Source: Chrysomallon squamiferum
Lineage: Eukaryota > Mollusca > Gastropoda > Neomphalida > Peltospiridae
NCBI GenBank assembly: GCA_012295275.1
Contig: CM022668.1
Span: 11,933,022-11,958,021 of the forward strand
Length of the DNA stretch: 25,000 nucleotides
Direction: 5' to 3'
Part shown: piece by piece, positions 12,969 through 21,300 of the stretch
How positions within the stretch are numbered: the first letter of the stretch is position 1
How the letters are laid out: every line of letters starts with the position of its first letter
Notes under the pieces: model-generated
Told to the model about the DNA's origin: nothing
What the model saw: the letters and a program-made list of their open reading frames with translations, nothing else
Database searches by the model: none
Made by a program: the position numbers and the translations under genes

Positions 12969-13703
12969 TTAAAAGAAAAAAGTATTTGAGGTGACTTTAA
13001 ACTTCTTTTTTTAATAAACCTAATTTTACAGATAAAATATTAAATTAAATTAAAATAAAATAAAATAAAATAAAATAAAATAAAATAAAATAAAATAATA
13101 ATAATAATAATAATAACGACTGGAAAACGTATGTTAATTGTTATTATTTATTTATTGATTTATTATTTTGTTTCCTTTCTTCTAAAATTTGTCTGATATT
13201 TTCTCCGACTTATTTAAAATATGACAAGTACTAATGAACTCTGCGATAATCGTCAAATGACGATTACTTCAACTTGTAATGCGAATATTAGAAATGCGAG
13301 TATCAACGGTCAAACTGACTTAAAATAAAAGGAATTCGTAAAAAGCCGAGACCATTATATATTATATTGTTGATGATTTACATTTTAATTCAATGAAAAA
13401 AATATTAAAAACAAACAAAAATGTATCCACAACAGTTCATTTAAAGAAATGACGTAGTTTATTTTTAACGTTCTAAGGTTGACGTGTCGAAACCAGGTCG
13501 AGAAAAATGGATACCATTATTTTTACCGAACAGGATATCGACGGTATCATTTATTTCCAACAAATTACTTGTTAACTGGTTAAATAACAAGCAGGAGATT
13601 TAGTAATAACGGATAAAGAACTGTTATGAAGTAAATATACTTACAAATGGTCAAATTTAAATAACGAAGGAGGAAGCAAATCATTGCTAGTTCTGCTCGC
13701 CAT
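5556..13703 (-). CDS. TMBIM6: Bax inhibitor-1 / TMBIM6, eight coding exons
   Basis: Coding exons, in transcript order, are 13645-13703, 10525-10633, 9372-9492, 8165-8320, 7880-7959, 6859-6959, 6381-6450 and 5556-5582. Joined they give about 240 residues (human BI-1, from memory, is 237). Family-like segments appear in the expected order: [76 protein letters not shown] and a lysine-rich tail [10 protein letters not shown]-1 is a multi-pass ER membrane protein (TMBIM family) that suppresses cell death and acts as a pH-sensitive Ca2+ leak. Acidic residues D192, D213 and D217 sit where the family's conserved aspartates lie. The start ATG follows a short 5' leader inside a YY1-like CAAAATGGCG. The exon 4/5 junction is odd: the consensus donor breaks the frame. 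The gene is head-to-head with the gene at 15313 and tail-to-tail with the one ending at 2288. Confidence 0.93.
5583..6380 (-). other. TMBIM6: TMBIM6 intron 7
   Basis: The intron is AT-rich with GTAAAC donor and TTTTTTTTAAG acceptor. It includes one full palindromic TGACGTCA at 6103-6110. The open frame at 6102-6302 on the plus strand has no coding character. Nothing else is seen. Confidence 0.6.
6381..6450 (-). CDS. TMBIM6: TMBIM6 coding exon 7
   Basis: The 70-base exon lies between acceptor TTATTGCAG and donor AAG|GTAAAC. It completes the Trp codon and encodes [16 protein letters not shown] then IVILSSK, the final BI-1 helix with the two conserved aspartates. Confidence 0.95.
6451..6858 (-). 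repeat. TMBIM6: TMBIM6 intron 6 with poly-A runs and a 58-base duplication
   Basis: AACAGTTTTAAAATCTA begins at 6661 and again at 6719, each followed by a similar CAACATTTA, giving a two-copy tandem duplication of period 58. A-runs of over 20 bases lie at about 6559-6582, 6758-6783 and 6812-6834. Confidence 0.7.
6859..6959 (-). CDS. TMBIM6: TMBIM6 coding exon 6
   Basis: The 101-base exon starts at acceptor TTTTAAG|ATC and ends TG|GTCAGT. It encodes [28 protein letters not shown] and DDDYI, with the Trp codon split across the intron. [10 protein letters not shown] is the strongest family signature in the window. Confidence 0.95.
6960..7560 (-). other. TMBIM6: Distal part of TMBIM6 intron 5
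   Basis: AT-rich intronic sequence with an AAATA run at about 7061-7092, a T-run at 7145-7157 and a TGTATG-rich patch at about 7421-7480. No other feature is seen; the minus-strand open frames are intronic low-complexity sequence. Confidence 0.55.
7561..7879 (-). repeat. Degenerate tandem repeat carrying copies of the TMBIM6 exon 5 donor
   Basis: Units start with ACTTACATC-like sequence at 7561, 7612, 7671, 7746, 7808 and, as the real exon 5 border, 7874. Spacing is about 51-75 bases. Shared blocks include ATCNTCTGTCTTAGGATAACT and AAATCAGACTCTACTGAAAT. On the minus strand, GTAAGT is intact in the units at 7561, 7612 and 7808, and is changed at 7671 and 7746. Confidence 0.8.
7880..7959 (-). 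CDS. TMBIM6: TMBIM6 coding exon 5
   Basis: The 80-base exon lies between acceptor TTTATCCAG and donor GAT|GTAAGT. It encodes [14 protein letters not shown] then [12 protein letters not shown], aligning with LMSALSLLLL..GNVFFGS of vertebrate BI-1. Its 3' end is the parent of a degenerate tandem repeat in intron 5. Confidence 0.92.
8165..8320 (-). CDS. TMBIM6: TMBIM6 coding exon 4 (3' border uncertain)
   Basis: The acceptor TTTTTAACAG|GA is clear; its pyrimidine tract is a poly-T run on the coding strand. The exon encodes [20 protein letters not shown] and a membrane helix, ending [10 protein letters not shown]. The best-looking donor is GAG|GTAGGT (exon end 8169), but that leaves phase 0 while exon 5 needs phase 1. 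Ending at 8165 with GTAG|GTTTTT restores the frame and adds Glu-Val relative to the usual Gly-Gly junction. The 8165 border is therefore chosen for frame, not for donor strength. Confidence 0.8.
8321..9241 (-). other. TMBIM6: TMBIM6 intron 3, distal part
   Basis: The intron contains poly-A runs at about 8324-8351 (the pyrimidine tract of the exon 4 acceptor when read on the minus strand), a short TG repeat at 8496-8512 and A-rich sequence at 8600-8650. The minus-strand open frame at 8324-8617 lies in this intron and looks non-coding. Confidence 0.55.
9242..9382 (-). repeat. 70-71 base tandem duplication including the exon 3 donor
   Basis: Two nearly identical copies lie at 9242-9312 and 9313-9382. 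Each contains AAGCTACACACCAGACAGGAAA followed by GTAAAT. On the minus strand this is the last bases of exon 3 with its donor CTG|GTGTGT. Only the right-hand copy belongs to the real exon. Confidence 0.88.
9372..9492 (-). CDS. TMBIM6: TMBIM6 coding exon 3
   Basis: The 121-base exon lies between acceptor TTTAACAG and donor TCTG|GTGTGT. It encodes 40 residues starting [15 protein letters not shown] and including [14 protein letters not shown], plus one base of a Gly codon. An extra copy of its 3' end and donor lies just downstream in intron 3. Confidence 0.92.
9493..10340 (-). repeat. Degenerate repeats in TMBIM6 intron 2
   Basis: Recurrent blocks include TGTAAAAACAAAAYATTC (near 9495, 9889 and 10227 in varied form), ACAATAATCTAGTATTATG at 9559 and a close copy at 9942, and CAGACAGACAGA at about 9523-9546. 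AACATAGAGAGTAC begins at 10157 and 10190, a clean 33-base two-copy duplication. The block nearest 9495 includes the real exon 3 acceptor. Confidence 0.6.
10525..10633 (-). CDS. TMBIM6: TMBIM6 coding exon 2
   Basis: The 109-base exon lies between acceptor TGTCTACAG and donor CAG|GTTTGT. The first base completes Leu20; 36 codons follow. It carries [11 protein letters not shown] and the first membrane helix with GAYVH. The plus-strand open frame across this position is a shadow. Confidence 0.92.
12899..12965 (+). repeat. (AAT)n microsatellite
   Basis: About 22 uninterrupted AAT triplets lie in TMBIM6 intron 1. Confidence 0.95.
13042..13116 (+). repeat. (TAAAA)n then (AAT)n microsatellite
   Basis: AAATT units pass into about ten TAAAA pentamers and then into AAT triplets, which suggests stepwise conversion of one simple repeat into another. 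Confidence 0.9.
13645..13703 (-). CDS. TMBIM6: TMBIM6 coding exon 1
   Basis: Read on the minus strand, this starts ATGGCGAGC and ends CATTT|GTAAGT, giving 19 codons plus two bases. It encodes [19 protein letters not shown]. The FKFDH stretch aligns with the LKFSH region of vertebrate BI-1, just before the first membrane helix. The ATG is preceded by AGTCAAA, a good initiation context. Confidence 0.9.
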
Positions 13704-13710
13704 TTTGACT
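13698..13710 (-). promoter_or_regulatory. TMBIM6: YY1-like motif at the TMBIM6 start codon
   Basis: On the minus strand the start codon sits in AGTCAAAATGGCG, matching the YY1 core AANATGGCG. YY1 motifs that overlap start codons are known in animal housekeeping genes. Binding here is inferred. Confidence 0.4.
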
Positions 13711-14018
13711 TTTATCTGTTATGGTTTTCCACAGTTTCGATAAGAGCACCAAATATCTATTTCGTTTTTGTCTTTTTAGTATGATGTTAACGTTCTAGTA
13801 GCTATAATAATAATAATAATAATAATAATAATTTTAATAATTTTCGAAATGCTTATTTTTGATTTATGGATTTAAATAAATGCATTTATATATATTTTAG
13901 AATTAACAGCTATTGGTTTATATGAATATGTGTACGTCACAGAAACAACAATTATTAGTTTTTTTAAGTATGCCGAAGAAATAAATTTTGCATTGTTATT
14001 ACTGGTGGCCGTCATTAG

Positions 14019-14063
<45 letters not shown>

Positions 14064-14392
14064 GTAATAATAATAATAATAATGAAGAAAAAGAAGAAGA
14101 AAAGAATACTAGGCCTACAGACATGCGCATGGTAAAATATATTGATCGTCTTTCTACGGCATACATATAATGATCTCACCGCACAAAGGGAGCATACATG
14201 AACTAAAATGGTTTTTTTTAGTTTAATATATAGCTTTGCTAATTTTTAGAAAGATTAATTGTCATAAACGATAAGATATATTTATAAAAATTAAAAACCA
14301 TAATTGTTTAATTTGGTATAAGGCACTGTAGATTATTTCAAATCTTTAAATTATATTCGTAATGTGTACTCCTAATTGCCGAGTTACAGAAT

Positions 14393-14407
14393 AACAATAT
14401 GGCGAGC
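14393..14407 (+). promoter_or_regulatory. YY1-like motif, plus strand
   Basis: AACAATATGGCGAGC fits the core AANATGGCG seen near transcription starts of YY1-bound animal promoters. The TMBIM6 start carries the same ATGGCGAGC on the other strand. Its ATG opens only a four-codon frame (MASY then stop), so it is not the protein start. Confidence 0.4.
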
Positions 14408-14938
14408 TACTGACGTTATTTTTTGCATGTTTTGAGAAAACCCAATGCTGATTTATGTCATACAAGCGACAGAACGTTGTCACGTACCTATAAATGTAAT
14501 AGTTTTCAGAAAATAACTTTTTGTTATCTTGACTTCATTTAGAGAGTAGGAAACGACAACAACATGAAAACAAGTGCTTCGTCTTGACCAGTTATATAAA
14601 ACTTCCGTGGCAAGATTCAAAGGTTAGGAATAACACGACTAATATATATATATATTTCTTCCCTTTATAATTTTTTCCCCAAAAATTTCTACTTATCGCT
14701 AGTTACTTTTTAAGGAATTAATTTACAAAATTACTATATAAATCGGTTCTTAGTAGAGTTAAGACACATTACTTTAGTTTTAAATAAAACAGCATATTTT
14801 ATATTTCTTATAAAGTCAGCGAGAAAGCAACAGTTCTTTTAATTATATTACTGTAAACTAGTTTATATTGTTATATGATAAATGTATTATATAAACTCAG
14901 CCCATAAAGAATAGTACTAATGTTATTTTTATTTTTAA

Positions 14939-15054
<116 letters not shown>

Positions 15055-15312
15055 AGGATTTGATTTGATCATATTTATTTACAAAACTATTTTATTATAT
15101 TTTTTATTCCTTCATTAGCTATTATTTTATTTTATTTAATTTATAATTACATTGGTTAATCAATTTAAAAATTATTTACTGAGATTATTATGTTGGAAAT
15201 ATAATTCTGTATGCTGTATTTTATTTTTCCATTGATTGTTTATTTAATTATTTATTTATTTGTTTATTTGTTTACTTGTTTATTTGTTTACTTGTTTATT
15301 TGTTTATAACAG

Positions 15313-15461
15313 ATGTATAGAACAGGGAATTCCAATATGCTGCGAGCAAGTCAGCGTATAGTTGTTGTTGATGACTACCATGTTAATGTGAAGAATGAGA
15401 CACCAACGCCAACGCCAACAACATCACCATCACCAAATGTTGTAAAGAAACATCGGCCTAA
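15313..15461 (+). CDS. Right-hand gene, first coding exon
   Basis: The 149-base exon gives 49 codons plus two bases and has a strong GTAAGT donor. Its composition is balanced compared with the AT-rich flanks. Upstream, TTTATTTG/TTTACTTG repeats at about 15255-15305 form the pyrimidine tract. Confidence 0.7.
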
Positions 15462-16002
15462 GTAAGTTGTTTAAGATATCTACCATCTCTTCATATTTAT
15501 GGAAACATCATCATCATCACAGCATCAACTGTCACAGGTATAATAAAGAAACATTCCTATGTACACCTTAAACATATCTTTCACAATAGCATCGTCATAA
15601 CCATCATCTGTCTCAAGATAAGCTAAAAACATCAGCTACATTTTTTTCGAAGCCTTATCTATGATACCTTTATATTTTATAAATGCAGCATGTATGATCC
15701 TGTATATACAATATCTACACCATCATATGTTATATTTTTTCCCACACAACTACAGCCCCAACAGCATCATTGGTCCTGTATATAGTCCCTAACATCAGTT
15801 ACATAATTATTAATACATATCTGTTATATCTTCTTATTTTACAACTACAATATTATTGTTGTTGTTGTTGTTGTTATTGTTTAAAAATTGTTTTGTTTCC
15901 TCACATTTTTTTCATGTCTCACAAATGAGAAATGAGAAATAAAAAGGTATAAATAATCAACAATATAATCATAATAATAATAATAATAATAATAACGATT
16001 AA

Positions 16003-16052
<50 letters not shown>

Positions 16053-17720
16053 GTAACAATCACATCAATAACACAGAGAACAATAACGACAGCAACAACA
16101 ATAAACATAGTTTATTTCTGACTCAGGAAAAATATTAATGATAATAAACCTGGAACTACAGGATATGAATTTTTTTTAGACGTCATTGTTCTGTAATCCG
16201 TACATCCATCAATGTCATTTAGTAATAGAAAATCATTGTTCTCACTTCTGATAAACCCACATTATATATTTTATGACAAATCAATATGTTATATAGCCAG
16301 AGGCCTTGATAAGGAAATACTGTCATAACTGGATGCTTGCGAACAAAGATGCTGCAGTTTTGTGACATTTGAAGGCCTTGGTACAGATATACTATGATTT
16401 AGGATTAGTTGAAGGCCTCAGTACAGAGATACTGTGATTTAGGATTAGTTGAAGGCCTCAGTACAGAGATACTGTGATTTAGGAATAGCTGAAGGCCTTA
16501 GTACAGAGATACTGTGATTTAGGATTAGTTGAAGGCCTTAGTAGAGAAATACTGTGATTTAGGATTAGTTGAAGGCCTCAGTACAGAGATACAATGATTT
16601 AGGATTAGTTGAAGGCCTCAGTACAGAGATACTGTGATTTAGGATTAGTTGAAGGCCTCAGTACAGAGATACAATGATTTAGGATTAGTTGAAGGCCTCA
16701 GTACAGAGATACTGTGATTTAGGATTAGTTGAAGGCCTCAGTAGAGAGATACTGTGATTTAAGATTAGTTGAAGGCCTCATTTCAGAGATACTGTGATTT
16801 AAGATTAGTTGAAGGCCTCAGTACAGAGATACTGTGATTTAGGATTAGTTGAAGGCCTCAGTACAGAGATACTGTGATTTAGGATTAGTTGAAGGCCTCA
16901 GTACAGAGATACTGTGATTTAGGATTAGTTGAAGGCCTCAGTACAGAGATACTGTGATTTAGGATTAGTTGAAGGTCTCAGTAGAGAGATACTGCGATTT
17001 AGGATTAGTTGAAGGTCTCAGTACATATATACTGTGATTTAGGATTAGTTGAAGGCCTGAGTACAGAGATACTGTGATTTAGGATTAGTCAAAGGCCTTA
17101 GTTCAGAGATACTATGATTTAGGAATAGCTGAAGGCCTTAGTACAGAGATACTGTGATTTAGGATTAGTTGAAGGCCTGAGTACAGAAATACTGTGATTT
17201 AGGATTAGTCAAAGGCCTTAGTTCAGAGATATCCAGTTTATAACAGCTAGAGATGTTAGTAAGAGATAAAATTAATAAGAGATAAAATTTGGTGATATCT
17301 GAAGGCTTTTGAATGGAGGCTATGTTATTTTGTAAAAACTGAAGGCTTTAATGTAGATATCCTGCAATAACTGATAGCCTCGCTGTAAACATTATATGAC
17401 TTTCTGACAGTCGAAGGCCTTGGTATAGAGATACTGTGATAGTTGAAGGCCTTAATTATATAAATACTGTAATGGTTGAAGGCCTTAATTATATAAATAC
17501 TGTAATGGTTAAAGGCCTTAGAAGTGAGGTATTGTAATGGTTGCAGGGCTTAGAGTTGAGGTATTGTAATGGTTGAAGGCCTTAGTGTAAATACTTTGAT
17601 AGTTAATATATAGATACAGTGATAGTTGAAGGCCTTTGTGTTTTGTTATGTTCACAGTAAAGACTGGCAGGTTACGGTAAACTATGAGTTAAGGCCTATG
17701 AGTGGTGCAACTACAACAAG
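15313..17720 (+). CDS. N-terminal part of an unrecognised protein (exons 15313-15461 and 17658-17720)
   Basis: Two exons join in phase: CCTAA|GTAAGT and CACAG|TAAAGAC give Asn at the junction. The first has ATG immediately after acceptor TTATAACAG, so either the start codon opens this exon or the exon continues an upstream frame. It encodes MYRTGNSNMLRASQRIVVV, then DDYHVNVKN, then a Thr/Pro/Ser linker (TPTPTPTTSPSP) and a basic VVKKHRP. The second encodes NKDWQVTVNYELRPMSG then ATTTR and ends AAG|GTAATT in phase 2. No family was recognised. The Thr/Pro linker looks disordered. The gene continues to the right, perhaps through 23139. It lies head-to-head with TMBIM6 and may share a promoter with it. 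Confidence 0.65.
15462..16297 (+). other. Right-hand gene intron 1, left part
   Basis: The intron holds ATC/CAT-rich sequence, a GTT run at about 15853-15877, and an AAT then CAA run at about 15965-16052. No further coding sequence is seen; the minus-strand open frame at 15881-16108 is translated GTT/AAT repeat. Confidence 0.6.
16298..17640 (+). repeat. 40-base minisatellite, 22 in-register units with degenerate flanks
   Basis: The consensus unit is GAAGGCCTCAGTACAGAGAT followed by ACTGTGATTTAGGATTAGTT. Units start every 40 bases from 16371 to 17211 without an indel. Variants are shared between units in a way that shows a 120-base higher-order pattern (17041 and 17161 blocks). Left (16298-16370) and right (17231-17640) flanks are diverged units of variable length, ending about 18 bases before the exon at 17658. 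Each unit has a StuI-type AGGCCT. No array-like spacers or protein coding are present. Confidence 0.95.
17658..17720 (+). CDS. Right-hand gene, second coding exon
   Basis: The 63-base exon lies between TTCACAG and AAG|GTAATT. It is open only in the frame that the previous exon dictates with a sensible product: NKDWQVTVNYELRPMSG, ATTTR. It includes TATGAGTTAAGGCCTATGAG, which resembles the ATAGTTGAAGGCCTTAGT of the neighbouring repeat units. Confidence 0.6.
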
Positions 17721-18269
17721 GTAATTTTCTGAATTATTAAAATATTTTTTTGTTGAGAATTTGTTGTGTTTTTTTTAATTAAGAAAGTTTTTTTTTGTTG
17801 TTTTATTTTTTGTTTTTTAATTTTTAATTTTTTTTCTTTAATTTTTAAAAAATAAATTTTTGATTGTTTTTTTTTTTGTTTTGTGTTTTGTTGTTGTTTT
17901 TTAAATTTGGTTCTTGAGTTTTAATTATTAATACTTTTATTATCTGCATTTTAAGTAAATTATGCAGTTAAAAAATAATACACTCCAAATGCAGGCACAA
18001 ATTTAACTAATAACAATAAAACATTTAAATTGTTTCTCATTATGATGTATTTATGGTTTATTGTTAATTTTTTTTTTTTTTTTTTTTTCTTTCTTTTATT
18101 TTTTTCATATCCTATTTTAAATTAATTTTTTTTTAGTGTTTTATTTGTTTTCTTTATTTTATTTTTTTTTACTTATTTATTAAATTTTGGTTAAATATTT
18201 CTGCTTATTACTTTTCTTTTTAATTTTTTTTTAAATTAAATATGTTCTGTTTTTTATTAGATAATATAA
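17721..18269 (+). other. T-rich intronic sequence
   Basis: Long T-runs are interspersed with TTTA/TTTG (for example 18067-18089). No coding sequence is seen. Confidence 0.6.
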
Positions 18270-18272
18270 AAT

Positions 18273-18345
18273 GGTGTACCTATTAGTATATCTATAGGAA
18301 TGTGTCACTGTGAGGTGTGTAAGTGTTATTTGTAAATGTATAGGA

Positions 18346-18383
<38 letters not shown>

Positions 18384-18617
18384 TTATGTATATGTATGCA
18401 TATATATATATATATGTGTGTGTTTGTGCATTTTTATACATATATGTGTACATGTGCATTTCTTGGTGTGTATTTGTGCATATATATTTTTGTATGTTTA
18501 TATACAAGTACCTTTCTGCATCAACTTATCTCAAGGTGAATATATTTATTTCTGCTTTTGTTTATGCATATATATATATATATATTGGTGTACCTATTAG
18601 TATATCTATAGGAATGT
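18273..18617 (+). repeat. TG/TA microsatellite block flanked by a 31-base direct repeat
   Basis: GGTGTACCTATTAGTATATC and the next 11 bases occur exactly at 18273-18303 and 18587-18617. Between them lie (TG)n at 18347-18378 and TATATG/TGTGTA runs. Open frames here in three frames and on the other strand are translated microsatellite. Confidence 0.85.
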
Positions 18618-19316
18618 ATAAGTGTGAGTGTGTATGTGTGCATTTATGCACGCATGCATTTATATAATTGTTCTTGTCTTCAAAGGGTTTTGGTTTCAGT
18701 TGTTAGATTCACTGAAGATTATGTGACCCTAATAGAGGTTAAAATAAAATCTTATTTAGAATAAAGAAGCCAGCCAAGCGTAAAGCATTCTTAGTGTCTT
18801 GCATTTTTAGTCCTGATCTCCAACTTTAAGCTTCTTAAACCTAAAAATCTACTCCTTCTTTTTTTTTTTCAAAAAAAGAAAAAAAAAAAAAAAAAAAAAA
18901 AATTTGAAAAAATATAATGTGTTGCAGTCCAGAAAAGGCTGTTTTTGAGAATTTCAGTATAAAAATCGCCAACATTTATTTTTTTTTCATCATATCACAA
19001 AGTTCACAAAGTTAAAAAATTATTTTTATCTACACTGAATTTTTGTATATATATATTTTTATTTTTATTTTATATGATTACCCAAAGAGGGCCTCTTAAT
19101 TTGGTTCGTGATTGTTATTGATTTTTGTTACTTGTATCGATCAAAGTATCAAAGTTTATTACTGGAGAGGTGTTTCCTCAATCGCAAGACTAACTGTGAA
19201 GTGGTGGGACACTTAGAGTTTCTCAAAACCTCGCTTTAGTGTTGATTGGTTTGCCTGCAGTGTTGAAGCTGAAGTGTTTTTTTCTGGGTTGCAAGGTAAA
19301 CAGGCCTAGAGACAGA
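18618..19316 (+). other. Intronic sequence of mixed composition
   Basis: The stretch contains T/A runs at about 18850-18905 and a less AT-rich part at 19080-19316. The latter includes CCTGCAG|TGTTGAAGC and TTGCAAG|GTAAAC, a possible 35-base exon that is open in the phase of the previous exon but not supported otherwise. Confidence 0.4.
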
Positions 19317-19905
19317 ATGTAAAAGAAAGAAGAAAAGAGAAGAAGAGAAAAAATAAATAAATAGAAGGAAGAAAAGATCACGATAAATAGGGAGAAGAAA
19401 GAGAAAGGTAGATAGAATAAAGAAGAGATAACGATAAATAGAGAGAAGGAGAGAGATAAATTGAGAGAAGAAGAAAGATAAATATAATGAAGAAGAAATG
19501 AAGATACATAGAAGAAGAAATGAAGATAGATAGAAAGCAGAAGGAGAAAGGTAACGATAAATAGAAGGAAGAAGAGATAAAGATAATAGAAAAAGAGAAG
19601 GAGAAATAAAAAAACCAAGGAGAAAACGTGAAAGAAGAGGATACAGGAATTTAAAATAAAAGAGACAGAGAGAGAGAAAGAAGTAGCATAAATGAAGGAA
19701 GACAAGAAAAAAGTATAGAAAGAAAAGTGAAAAAGGTAGAATGAAGAAAGGATAAATGAAGGAAAAAGAGAAAAATAGCGAAGAAAGAAAAATGAAAATA
19801 TAAACAAAGAAAAGGGAAAAGGGAAAGACTGAAGAAAAAATAAAGACAAAAAAAAGAAAGAAATTTAACTGGAGAAGGAAAAAAAAAAACAAAGAGGAGA
19901 AAAAA
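19317..19905 (+). repeat. Long purine-rich (GAA/GAG/AAT) tract
   Basis: The stretch is nearly all A and G on the plus strand with scattered TA/AT, built from AGAAGAAAGATAAATAGA-like units. The two long minus-strand open frames at 19223-19892 (Phe/Leu/Ser-rich) are this tract read as TTC/TCT/CTT and are not genes. Confidence 0.85.
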
Positions 19906-20414
19906 GTAAAATTTTAATTCTGAAATGGAAGCTATAACAGTTTAACATATGAAAGACATGTATTTCTAAAAATTTAAATAAAACTTTTCTGACACGGATT
20001 TATCATTTATAAATGTGTTCATTTAATTGTAGAAGATTGGAAATTTCTTGAAAACGTAAGTAAATTTATGTACATGCATGTTTGTGCATGAATATGAGTA
20101 TGAGATGTATATGTTTATAAATTTTTTAATACATACATACATACATATTATTTGTGATGTTTCTGCTTAATTACAGAAATATAAATATCATATTTTCCCT
20201 CAAAACATATATCTAATAATTAAGACATGATTTAATTTACATACTAGTAAAAGACACCATACCCCTTAGATAAAATATGAATACTCTTTTCATTGTCTTT
20301 TTATTGTACATTAGCAGTTTGCAGAAGAAACATTTTTAAAAGTTGTAGTCAAATAGTAAAATCCACACATGGCCACACTACACCTTAGAATAAAATATAA
20401 TCATAATTTATCTT

Positions 20415-20865
20415 CTTGTGATAAACTTTGTATATTTCTTGTGTTAAACTCTTGTCTATTTCTTGTTAAACTCTTGTATATTTCTTGTGTTAAGCTCTTG
20501 TCTACTTCTTGTGTTAAAATATTGTATACTTCCAGTGTTAAACTCTTGTATACTTCTAGTGTTAAACTCTTGTATACTTCTTGTTAACCTCTTGTATACT
20601 TCTTGTGTTAACCTCTTGTATACTTCTTGTATACTTCTAGGGTTAAATTCTTGTGTTAAACTCATGTATACTTCCAGTGTTAAACTCTTGTATACTGCTA
20701 GTGTTAAACTCTTGTATACTTCTTGTGTTAACCTCTTGTATACTTCTAGGGTTAGACTCTTGTGTTAAACTCTTGTATATTTCTTGTGTTGAACTCTTGT
20801 ATACTTCTTGTGTTAAACTCTTGTCTATTTCTTGTGTTAAACTCTTGCATTTCTTTTAATTATTC
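20415..20865 (+). repeat. 24-base minisatellite
   Basis: The consensus is CTTGTGTTAAACTCTTGTATACTT, with variants CTTCTAGTG, CTTCCAGTG and GTTAACCTC. About 18 units are present, some shortened. As 24 is a multiple of three, several frames on both strands stay open and spell an eight-residue repeat; none has other coding support. Confidence 0.92.
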
Positions 20866-20939
20866 TTTGCAATATACACTGAAAATTTTGCTTAGACATT
20901 CCATTTGTGGGCTTAGAGAATTTGTTGTCATTTAAGTAA

Positions 20940-21300
20940 AATGCAGTTAGTTCATAACTTAAGTAACAAGTTTTAATATTTTAGTCAAGTATGCTTTTTG
21001 TGGGCACAGACTAGCTTTGATTACTTGTTAATGGTTGTGTTTTATTTGTTGTATAGCTTAAATTCATTAATTTTATTTCTTGGTTAATTATTTCTTTCAT
21101 GGGTACAGAATGACTTGATAATCTGGTGAAGAAAATGTTACACTCATTTGCTAATGGTTGTGTTTTATTTGTTACATAGTTTAAATCAATTTTATTTTTT
21201 GGATAATTATTTCTTCCATGGGTGCAGAGTGACCTGATAATCTTGCAAAGAAAATGTTACAGTCATTTGCTGCTCAAGTATTTTGTTTTAATCCTTTGGT
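20940..21300 (+). repeat. About 123-base tandem duplication with a partial third copy
   Basis: AATGGTTGTGTTTTATTTGTT starts at 21030 and again at 21153. Each copy continues through GGTTAATTATTTCTT, CATGGGTRCAGARTGACYTG, ATAATCTKG and GAAAATGTTACA. A weaker related stretch precedes them at about 20985-21029. Confidence 0.8.

Larger units (their letters stand above)
10634..13644 (-). other. TMBIM6: TMBIM6 intron 1
   Basis: This is the longest TMBIM6 intron. It holds a TA/TG patch at about 10955-11035, an (AAT)n run at about 12899-12965 and a (TAAAA)n run at about 13042-13098. No open frame with coding character is seen on either strand. Confidence 0.6.

Noticed and set aside
16371-17220. CRISPR-like regular array
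   Set aside because: The 40-base units are contiguous with no unique spacers, and the surroundings are an animal intron; this is a minisatellite.
18292-18667. Several Cys/Val/Tyr-rich open frames
   Set aside because: These are translations of TG/TA microsatellite in all frames.
19261-19295. 35-base microexon between CCTGCAG and GCAAG|GTAAAC
   Set aside because: It is open in the expected phase but would leave a phase that does not match the candidate exon at 23139; too short to support without transcripts.
19223-19892. Two long minus-strand open frames (208 and 218 codons)
   Set aside because: They are translations of a purine-rich tract (Phe/Leu/Ser only), overlap each other in different frames and lack start context or splice support.
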